A stretch of DNA of 6,331 nucleotides, taken from assembly GCA_933226995.1 (NCBI GenBank), contig CAKOFP010000335.1, positions 1 through 6,331 of the forward strand. Reading direction: 5' to 3'. Made by a program: the position numbers and the translations under genes. Origin of the DNA: Candidatus Nitrosopolaris rasttigaisensis (GTDB lineage: Archaea > Thermoproteota > Nitrososphaeria > Nitrososphaerales > Nitrososphaeraceae). The notes under the pieces are model-generated. The model did not search any database, had not been told where the DNA came from, and worked only from the letters and a program-made list of their open reading frames with translations. Every line of letters starts with the position of its first letter. The first letter of the stretch is position 1. This document shows, one piece after another, positions 1 to 4,424 of this stretch.

Positions 1-180
1 ATATGATCGGATAATACAAACGACCTTCAACTCAAACTGAGTTAGGACTATTAGAAGAGACATTTATTTCATAGGTGAAAAATTACTTCTCAATTTCTCA
101 ACCCTTTAATCTTATGAATTGAAAAATAAATTGAGGGATACAGCATTTTCAGCTGTCTTCCTGACTAAACCTTCTATTTT
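1..180. other. Non-coding left edge, no gene seen
   Basis: No convincing coding region is present on either strand. Besides the inverted repeat at 89-135, there is a short perfect hairpin at 29-43 with AACTCA and TGAGTT arms around a 3-base AAC loop. It is not followed by a T-run on either strand, so I do not call it a terminator. Whatever lies left of the window is not visible. Confidence 0.5.
89..135 (-). terminator. Possible terminator region: inverted repeat with T-rich tract
   Basis: CTCAATTT at 89-96 and AAATTGAG at 128-135 form a perfect 8-base inverted repeat with a 31-base spacer. It lies about 46 bases past the stop codon of the minus-strand beta-helix gene. Read on the minus strand, the first arm contains the T-rich AATTTATTTTTC (132-121). 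Archaeal termination relies mainly on T-rich non-template tracts, so this is a plausible 3' end for that transcript. The long loop makes a strong hairpin doubtful, and the repeat may be incidental. Confidence 0.3.
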
Positions 181-1029
181 CTATCTGCCTATACAGAGTC
201 CGCTTGGGTTACTAACCATGCAGTTGTTGTCTGCAAATGAGTTTACGTTGATGTTCGGAGCTAATCCGTTGGCGTTGTTGAGGTCGATTACATTATGCAA
301 CACGTTGTTCATGTTTATTGTGTTATCGCTGCTTTGGGCATCGAGGAAAAGACCATTTTGACCACCCTCTATGTTGTTTGCTGCAATAATTGCCTTGTGC
401 GTATTGACTAATGTGACACCTGCGAGCTCATTGCCGGTAATTAGGTTGGACATCAGGCTTGCACCCTTGCTAGAATGAGATGCTACTCCGAGATTGTTGT
501 TCTTGATTATGTTCTCTTGCACTTGTGTGTTAGTCGAGCCAGTTGTAAAGACCGCAATTTCGTTGCCAGTTAAGATGATTGACTTTATCTGTACGTTGTT
601 AGAACCTGTGGCTAATATGCCAGCCTGGAAACCCTTTATGACGCCGGGTCCCATTACCATGATGTTGTCATTGTTGGGTACTACTACTCCTACTTTAGAA
701 CTCTGTTGCCCAGGACCTGATACAGTATAGCCGTTTAAGTTTATGACCGTGTTGTCGGCACCTACAATTAGGCCGTCTCCGGTGCAGTTAAGATTAGCTG
801 TCAAGTTAACGCTTCCTTGGACTACTTCTCCACACGCTGGGTTTGTTATGGGTGTTATTGCCGCTGCTGATGCTGACGATGATCTTGGTGTTGATGCTAC
901 TGATGTTGGTGATGGTGTTTGTTGTGTTTGTGTTTGTGCCATTAGAGCTGATGGTTGAATTACCAAACCAATCACTGCCCCTAGGGACAAGATTGTCGCT
1001 ACCATGTATGACATTATAGTTCGTTTCAT
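181..1029 (-). CDS. Secreted right-handed parallel beta-helix repeat protein
   Basis: The 282-residue product is a predicted exported, probably cell-surface protein. Residues 1-31 form a Sec-type signal peptide: KR near the N-terminus, a hydrophobic core at about 8-26, and a likely cut after ALMA (residue 31). Residues 32-58 are a Gln/Thr/Pro/Ser/Ala-rich linker. From about 66 the chain reads as a parallel beta-helix of the NosD/pectate-lyase-like kind. It opens with a CGEVV...LNCTGDGLIVGADNTVINLNGYTVSG-type cap, then coils repeat every 22-24 residues, for example ILTGNEIAV (152-160), IIKNNNLGV (174-182) and LITGNELAG (196-204). Two cysteine pairs, C66/C82 and C270/C279, could form disulfides at the two ends of the helix. 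NLT and NCT sequons at 75 and 81 could be glycosylated. Family members often bind or cleave polysaccharide, but no catalytic residues can be assigned, so the substrate is unknown. The ATG at 1029 is supported by the signal peptide and by a TATA-like box about 28 bases upstream. The gene is monocistronic and divergent from the flavoprotein gene. Confidence 0.85.
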   Translation of the reverse strand: MKRTIMSYMVATILSLGAVIGLVIQPSALMAQTQTQQTPSPTSVASTPRSSSASAAAITPITNPACGEVVQGSVNLTANLNCTGDGLIVGADNTVINLNGYTVSGPGQQSSKVGVVVPNNDNIMVMGPGVIKGFQAGILATGSNNVQIKSIILTGNEIAVFTTGSTNTQVQENIIKNNNLGVASHSSKGASLMSNLITGNELAGVTLVNTHKAIIAANNIEGGQNGLFLDAQSSDNTINMNNVLHNVIDLNNANGLAPNINVNSFADNNCMVSNPSGLCIGR

Positions 1030-1052
1030 TCAGATGACGGCTCGAAAATAAA

Positions 1053-1061
1053 CTATTTATG
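1053..1061 (-). promoter_or_regulatory. TATA-like box for the beta-helix protein gene
   Basis: On the minus strand this reads CATAAATAG. Its centre lies about 28 bases before the ATG at 1029. Archaeal TATA boxes sit about 26 bases before the transcription start, so the start would fall at or just before the ATG and the message would be essentially leaderless. No Shine-Dalgarno-like sequence precedes the ATG, which fits. The call rests on sequence and spacing only. Confidence 0.55.
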
Positions 1062-1367
1062 CGAACCTACTGTTTGTACTAAATTCTAAATTCGTGTTTA
1101 TTGAATATAAGTATGTATTTGCGTTATTGATCGTAACTATCTATTAGTATAAGTAGTTCTTCTACTGAAGTTCCCCTCTAGTCTTATATTTCGTAAGATA
1201 CTTCCCTCGCATCCGCGGTAGAATCTAGCTTTCGGGATATTTTCGCTCCTCTTAGCATATTGAATCCATTGACTATAGATTAAAGCTCTTGTCGACAAAG
1301 ATTAACTAAGATAAGAACGGTTCTTCACTTTATTGATATCGCGTAACTTCTCTACAACATTATTATT

Positions 1368-1383
1368 GAAGTAGAGATACTTC
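1368..1383. repeat. Small perfect hairpin with GAGA (GNRA-type) loop
   Basis: GAAGTA at 1368-1373 pairs perfectly with TACTTC at 1378-1383 around the tetraloop GAGA, which fits the stable GNRA RNA loop pattern when read on the plus strand. It lies in the divergent spacer, about 195 bases before the flavoprotein start and well upstream of that gene's predicted transcription start. Six pairs can arise by chance in AT-rich DNA. Its role is unknown. Confidence 0.3.
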
Positions 1384-1478
1384 CCGTATTAAAGTTCTAT
1401 TGGAGACCTTTTCATGTTAATCAATTATCAGACATTCCACTGGGGTTACTAGTAATTGGTAACAAAATCCAAAAATAA

Positions 1479-1502
1479 ATGAATATGAGTATGACTATGA
1501 GT
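1479..1502 (+). repeat. Tandem hexamer, four copies of ATGAVT
   Basis: Four consecutive six-base units read ATGAAT, ATGAGT, ATGACT and ATGAGT. They differ only at the fifth base. The repeat opens a 13-codon frame ending in TAA at 1520 (peptide MNMSMTMSNSRGI), which is too short and repetitive to call a gene. It lies about 40 bases before the TATA-like box of the flavoprotein gene. It is a minor microsatellite, with no regulatory role shown. Confidence 0.4.
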
Positions 1503-1543
1503 AACAGTAGGGGTATCTAAGGGCCCCATCTGTACGAGAAGAA

Positions 1544-1553
1544 TTATAAATAA
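1544..1553 (+). promoter_or_regulatory. TATA-like box for the flavoprotein gene
   Basis: TTATAAATAA is centred about 29-30 bases before the ATG at 1578 and preceded by the purine-rich GAGAAGAA, a plausible TFB-recognition element. Start of transcription would fall at about 1574, giving a leader of only a few bases. This is the best TATA match in the window. Confidence 0.65.
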
Positions 1554-1577
1554 ACTCACATAAATGAAAATCAATTT

Positions 1578-2612
1578 ATGAGGATTGCCGTAGTTGGAGC
1601 AGGCGTCTCAGGAAGTTACTTAGGACACATGCTTCATAAGCGTGGGCATGACGTAGAAATATTCGAATCCTCAAGGAAGGAAAACCAGTGGGCTGTTTGT
1701 GCTTGGGGTGCGTCGAGAAACATGCTCGCCAAATTCTCCAACCGCGCAGGGCTCGAGTTTGATAATTACATATTCCATGTCGGTAAGACTTTGAGGATGG
1801 ATCTTCCGAACCACGTCAGAGAATTCTTGGAATTGAGAGGTTTGGTAACTTATAACAAACAGAATTGGGAACACGATTTATTAAAAGATTTGAAGATTAC
1901 ATATGGCTTTAAATGCACACAGCAGAATTTTCCGTTCAACGAGTATGATTATGTGATTGACTGCACCGGGATGCATCGCACTTTGCTTCCACGATCCGAT
2001 GAAGATTTCCTAATACCTGCCTACGAGTATCTAGTTGAAAACGTTCAAGGGATGGATGAATTTTATGTTATCGGGTATAAAGGTGCAAGGGGATATTTTT
2101 GGTATTTTCCTCTTGACAATAATCGTGGATACGTAGGCGCTGGAGATATCGACAAGAAGTATGCAGGAGTTGAAGAATTTTTAAGTGAACACCCTGAGGC
2201 TCGTGTGGTAAGGAAAATAGGAAGACCAATCCGCCTTGCTCCTCCTAAACGAATGGAGCCATTTTATGCCGGGAATGTTATAGGGGTAGGCGAGTCGATA
2301 GGATGTGTATTCCCAATGCTAGGAGAGGGAATAATTCCGTCGCTAATCTGTTGTGATATTTTCCTTGAAGTACTAGATGGATCTAAGCTGAGGGGGTTTG
2401 ACTTTGAGCAGTACAGAAAAAAGGTGCTCAAGAAGTTCGATTACTATGACGACGTCTACAGAATTGTGAGACTAAAGATGAAAAACAAACTGAACATGGT
2501 CAGACATCTCCCGCTGATGATGAGTATGTATAGAAACATGAAGAAAGAAGAGAGCCGATTTGGCTTTGAAATCAGTCTCGACAAAATGACGCGTCTTGTC
2601 AAAGCGTTGTAG
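1578..2612 (+). CDS. Geranylgeranyl reductase family FAD-dependent oxidoreductase
   Basis: This 344-residue flavoprotein resembles the archaeal geranylgeranyl reductases that saturate the isoprenoid chains of membrane lipids or related prenyl compounds. The N-terminal Rossmann motif GAGVSG (7-12) is followed by Glu30, the usual FAD-ribose ligand. CAWG at 41-44 sits where the family has its conserved Cys/Gly segment near the flavin. VIDCTG at 126-131 is the second dinucleotide-contact strand. YFWYFP (173-178), followed after eight residues by GAG (187-189), matches the family's substrate-pocket signature YxWxFP-x8-GxG exactly. The FAD-phosphate segment reads GVGESIGCVFPMLGEGI (236-252), with Glu239 where most relatives have Asp. 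The protein is somewhat shorter than typical enzymes of about 390-450 residues. The C-terminal part (about 275-325) is rich in basic residues and may bind membrane. The ATG follows a good TATA-like box at leaderless distance. It stands alone, so the exact substrate (archaeal ether lipid, quinone tail or other) cannot be read from context. Confidence 0.85.
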   Translation: MRIAVVGAGVSGSYLGHMLHKRGHDVEIFESSRKENQWAVCAWGASRNMLAKFSNRAGLEFDNYIFHVGKTLRMDLPNHVREFLELRGLVTYNKQNWEHDLLKDLKITYGFKCTQQNFPFNEYDYVIDCTGMHRTLLPRSDEDFLIPAYEYLVENVQGMDEFYVIGYKGARGYFWYFPLDNNRGYVGAGDIDKKYAGVEEFLSEHPEARVVRKIGRPIRLAPPKRMEPFYAGNVIGVGESIGCVFPMLGEGIIPSLICCDIFLEVLDGSKLRGFDFEQYRKKVLKKFDYYDDVYRIVRLKMKNKLNMVRHLPLMMSMYRNMKKEESRFGFEISLDKMTRLVKAL

Positions 2613-2704
2613 TCATAAGTTTCTATTGGTAAATCCAATCTTCATAAGGTTGTGATTAGAAGATGTTTATCATTGAGAATTGATAGGACGTATTGCTTGC
2701 CTCA

Positions 2705-2739
2705 TACCACTTGCAGAACTGCGTTCGTTCAATGTGGTA
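2705..2739. repeat. Stem-loop in spacer between flavoprotein and zinc-finger genes
   Basis: TACCACTTG (2705-2713) pairs with CAA-T-GTGGTA (2730-2739), giving nine base pairs with one bulged T at 2733. After a small internal loop, GAAC (2716-2719) pairs with GTTC (2723-2726) around a TGC loop. Thirteen pairs in 35 bases is better than the other inverted repeats nearby. It is not followed by a T-tract. It could be an RNA element of the flavoprotein transcript's 3' region, a small RNA, or a protein-binding site. None of these is demonstrated. Confidence 0.35.
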
Positions 2740-2871
2740 AACAACTCAGCGATTCAGTAGTCATATATTTCCAAATGTCATGATTCTATTCGTCCTTGCA
2801 GCACAGTGTAGTGCCATACCATATTGATAGTATACATTAACCGTGACCTACTATGATTAGTGGGCAAGATT

Positions 2872-2879
2872 TTTTATGA
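2872..2879 (+). promoter_or_regulatory. TATA-like box for the zinc-finger gene
   Basis: TTTTATGA, within a longer T6ATGAA run, is centred about 27 bases before the ATG at 2902, so transcription should begin at or next to the start codon. The preceding GGGCAAGA may serve as the TFB-recognition element. No Shine-Dalgarno-like sequence lies in front of the ATG, as expected for a leaderless message. Confidence 0.55.
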
Positions 2880-2901
2880 ACATTGATTATCTATTATTGA
2901 A

Positions 2902-3147
2902 ATGTCTAAACCACTTTGGGCTTGTCCTACATGCGGGGAGGATTTTACCAGAAAATCTAGTGCAGTCCGTCATAGTTCCAAGCTACATAAAGGTACAAGC
3001 CTCCCGGTCAGCTACATAAATTATTTAACGGGAAGGCTATCCGGTGTATACCCGCCGCCTCTAACTCCACCGAGCCTAATGGGGAGAAAAATAAGACAGT
3101 GGCCGATACTAACAGAGGCTACTTTTCCTATGCAAACGATTTTGTGA
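2902..3147 (+). CDS. C2H2 zinc-finger protein, N-terminal frame (probably frameshifted)
   Basis: The 81-residue frame starts with one classical C2H2 zinc finger: C8-x2-C11-x12-H24-x4-H29, with Phe15 in the usual core position. It is followed by YINYLTGRLSGVYPP (38-52), which resembles the segment after the finger in thaumarchaeal single-finger proteins as I recall them. Such fingers bind DNA, RNA or protein; the target here is unknown. After about residue 60 the sequence (Trp/Pro/Thr-rich, ending PMQTIL) no longer looks like family sequence. The frame starting at 3099 is already open from 2991 and continues as a long, plausible protein. Adding one base in the A5 run at 3087-3091 or the G4 run at 3081-3084 would join the two frames into a protein of about 384 residues. 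I infer a one-base deletion, a sequencing error, or -1 recoding. The ATG is well placed behind a TATA-like box. If the frame is truly separate, it would encode a stand-alone zinc-finger peptide. Confidence 0.65.
   Translation: MSKPLWACPTCGEDFTRKSSAVRHSSKLHKGTSLPVSYINYLTGRLSGVYPPPLTPPSLMGRKIRQWPILTEATFPMQTIL
3081..3092 (+). other. Likely frameshift site (G4-AG-A5-T) joining two frames
   Basis: The frame of the zinc-finger ORF (codons GGG AGA AAA ATA from 3082) and the frame of the following ORF meet in GGGGAGAAAAAT. Moving from the first to the second requires a shift of -1, equivalent to one base missing here. Both homopolymers are classic sites for replication or sequencing slips. The P-site AAA at 3088-3090 could also re-pair with AAA at 3087-3089, and the GGGGAG just upstream resembles the Shine-Dalgarno stimulators of bacterial -1 recoding. 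It is not a full X-XXY-YYZ heptamer, so simple mutation or error is the likelier explanation. Confidence 0.5.
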
Positions 3148-4055
3148 CTAACAACAGGTCAGATGATATTTCAGAGCCTCTAACTACTACTGGTCCATTC
3201 AAAAAACCCATTGCTGAGGTTGTTCGCAATTTTATGGATGTTGAGAAAATCTACACCCTATTATCACCGCTAATAAATATCAACCCTTGTCCAGCCGATA
3301 TTGGTATTGCCAAACCAATTGGGTTCAGCGGTATTTGTGACGTGTGCATGTCTGGACAGATAGAGTCAGTATGGAATTTCGTGGAAGACGGATCCCTAAC
3401 GATAGTTATACATGCCTGCGATGCTGAAGCGTTCATGAGGGCAACACATCTAGGCGAAGACAAGAGGAAGGAGTTGCGTCAGGTATCAGTCCGGAGTTTG
3501 GCAGATATTGTCAATTATTGGATTGGTCATACTGAGGTATATCTCAAGGCCGAAGAACTCGTACCAACAGAAAGGTATGATTTCGTAACGGATGCTGAGA
3601 GACGACCATTGCACGGAGGCCATAGCAGTTTAGAAGACCTTAAAGAGAATCACTGGGCTGACCGCGCAATCAAGGAAAATAAGAAAGCAGCTATTGCCAC
3701 GGGAGCAGTGATTATTAGCCAGACTGAATTAATGGATTTTCTGAGTATTGCAAGGGCTACTTTTGGAATCCTTCGAGTTAAAATGCCAAAGGGAGGGACA
3801 CGTGATTTCTTTATTTATATTGTAAGAGGATCAGAATTCTGTAAATTTAGCCATCTCAAAGGGCCTGAGGCAAAAGGTAACAAAGTCAATAATTGTGATA
3901 ACACCACACAACAGACGAATTTGTATAACGTAATTCAATTTGTGGATGGCGGTTCTATATTCAGATTGGATAAATTAGATTCTATAAGTATAAAAAATCT
4001 GTTAGGGCAAATTCAGAAGTGGTCAAGAAATATTGGAGGGTATTGTTATTGGTAG
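3099..4055 (+). CDS. Uncharacterised protein, likely C-terminal part of the zinc-finger gene
   Basis: The 318-residue frame begins at a GTG inside the preceding frame and overlaps it by 49 bases. I do not recognise a named family. It is soluble-looking, with no signal peptide or membrane segment. Possible metal ligands are C80-x2-C83 in GFSGICDVCMSG and H105-x-C107 in VIHACD, a C2-HC spacing that could hold a second zinc. A charged region (about 118-200) follows, then a beta-rich part (about 220-300) ending in FRLDKLDSISIKNLL. The GTG is a weak start: there is no TATA-like box at the right distance, and the nearest Shine-Dalgarno-like GGGGAG (3081-3086) is 12 bases away. The frame is open upstream to 2991. 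It therefore most likely belongs to the gene starting at 2902 and supplies the body of a zinc-finger protein, with the break near 3081-3091. Independent translation by coupling to the upstream frame is the alternative. No transcription terminator is evident after the stop. Confidence 0.65.
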   Translation: MADTNRGYFSYANDFVTNNRSDDISEPLTTTGPFKKPIAEVVRNFMDVEKIYTLLSPLININPCPADIGIAKPIGFSGICDVCMSGQIESVWNFVEDGSLTIVIHACDAEAFMRATHLGEDKRKELRQVSVRSLADIVNYWIGHTEVYLKAEELVPTERYDFVTDAERRPLHGGHSSLEDLKENHWADRAIKENKKAAIATGAVIISQTELMDFLSIARATFGILRVKMPKGGTRDFFIYIVRGSEFCKFSHLKGPEAKGNKVNNCDNTTQQTNLYNVIQFVDGGSIFRLDKLDSISIKNLLGQIQKWSRNIGGYCYW

Positions 4056-4226
4056 TATTTGCATATGCCAAACGATTTGTCTGACAGAAAAGAAGTCTAA
4101 TTCTATGCCTGGCTCTAGTACCTTGCCTCAGAGGTAAAATTGTAGACTGTAGATCTCCACATACAACGAACTCCTTGCTGGGCACGCCTTCTCGAATTCG
4201 CTTGCATGAGTAGGATGGGAAAAATT

Positions 4227-4234
4227 CTTTATAC
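4227..4234 (+). promoter_or_regulatory. TATA-like element upstream of possible leader
   Basis: CTTTATAC is preceded by the A-rich GGGAAAAATT, a fair TFB-recognition element. Transcription would begin near 4257, giving a leader of about 160-190 bases before the membrane protein start. That would be unusual next to the near-leaderless promoters elsewhere in the window, and a second TATA-like box lies closer to the gene. Confidence 0.35.
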
Positions 4235-4282
4235 AACGAGTGTTTTGATTGTCTACCGTTTTTCTTGATTCTGCTCGCTACG

Positions 4283-4314
4283 GGAGGAAAGGAATGAACA
4301 TGTATCATAGGTGA
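4283..4314 (+). other. Shine-Dalgarno-like site and six-codon frame
   Basis: GGAGG at 4283-4287 (within CGGGAGGAAAGGA) is the strongest ribosome-binding-like sequence in the window and lies six bases before ATG at 4294. The frame encodes only MNMYHR before TGA at 4312-4314. The stop overlaps GGTGAT, which starts the inverted repeat described separately. It may be an upstream regulatory frame or a relic of a lost gene. I do not call it a protein gene. Confidence 0.3.
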
Positions 4315-4358
4315 TCCGTTGAATAGGAAAGAAAAATTTTGTATTTCCTACCATCACC
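4310..4358 (+). repeat. Two-part inverted repeat in possible leader
   Basis: GGTGAT (4310-4315) can pair with ATCACC (4353-4358), and inside that TAGGAAA (4324-4330) pairs perfectly with TTTCCTA (4344-4350) around a 13-base AT-rich loop. The total is 13 pairs with an asymmetric internal loop (8 and 2 bases). GGTGAT resembles the Shine-Dalgarno consensus and ATCACC resembles the archaeal 16S rRNA 3' end, so the pairing could mask a ribosome-binding sequence. The role is inferred, not shown. Confidence 0.35.
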
Positions 4359-4416
4359 CGTAGATCAAAACAAGGCACTTCAATCATGTTGCAAAAGATT
4401 TCTACACTCGAAATAC

Positions 4417-4424
4417 CTATATGA
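4417..4424 (+). promoter_or_regulatory. TATA-like box that favours the start at 4448
   Basis: CTATATGA, preceded by CGAAATAC, is centred 27-28 bases before the in-frame ATG at 4448. This is the same spacing seen for the other three genes. If it is the true TATA box, the ATG at 4421 lies within it and cannot be in the transcript, so translation would begin at 4448. No comparable box lies 26-30 bases before 4421. Confidence 0.45.

Larger units (their letters stand above)
1030..1577. other. Divergent intergenic spacer, 548 bases
   Basis: This spacer separates two divergent genes and carries the TATA-like box of each at its ends. No ORF of useful length or recognisable tRNA was found. Three small structures stand out. 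The first is a 6-base-pair stem with a GAGA loop at 1368-1383. The second is an 11-base direct repeat AGATACTTCCC at 1196-1206 and 1375-1385, whose second copy overlaps that stem. The third is a tandem hexamer ATGAVT at 1479-1502. An unannotated small RNA is possible, but the sequence alone does not establish one. Confidence 0.6.
2613..2901. other. Intergenic spacer, 289 bases
   Basis: No gene is seen on either strand. Just after the flavoprotein stop there is a weak hairpin, ATTGG-TAAAT-CCAAT at 2625-2639, with no T-run behind it. A better stem-loop lies at 2705-2739, and a TATA-like box at 2872-2879 serves the next gene. Confidence 0.55.
4056..4420. other. Intergenic spacer with possible leader, 365 bases
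   Basis: No credible protein gene is present. The spacer holds a TATA-like element at 4227-4234, a strong Shine-Dalgarno-like sequence followed by a six-codon frame at 4294-4314, and a two-part inverted repeat at 4310-4358. Together these could form a leader for the membrane protein gene, or be the remnant of a decayed small gene. A 9-base repeat ATACAACGA at 4161-4169 and 4231-4239 is probably incidental. Confidence 0.45.

Noticed and set aside
119..361. An 80-codon plus-strand frame starting without ATG
   Set aside because: Most of it is antisense to the 3' end of the beta-helix gene. It has no promoter or ribosome-binding sequence, and its apparent hydrophobicity follows from the complementary sequence.
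494..958. Two plus-strand frames of 78 and 71 codons
   Set aside because: They are antisense to the beta-helix gene, whose signal peptide and repeats make it clearly the coding strand.
1521..1526. GGGCCC palindrome in an AT-rich spacer
   Set aside because: A six-base palindrome with no neighbouring symmetry. Too short to support an operator.
1564..1581. A five-codon frame (MKINL) whose TGA overlaps the ATG of the flavoprotein gene
   Set aside because: The TATA-like box at 1544-1553 places the transcript start near 1574, downstream of this ATG, so it is unlikely to be transcribed. It is probably coincidence.
2625..2639. ATTGG-TAAAT-CCAAT hairpin just after the flavoprotein stop, considered as a terminator
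   Set aside because: Only five base pairs with an AT-rich loop and no following T-run, which is within chance expectation.
3982..4308. A 108-codon open frame on the minus strand
   Set aside because: It overlaps the end of the plus-strand gene, has no recognisable motif, hydrophobic pattern or promoter, and its composition (many Arg, Ser, Thr, scattered Cys) looks like antisense or spacer translation.
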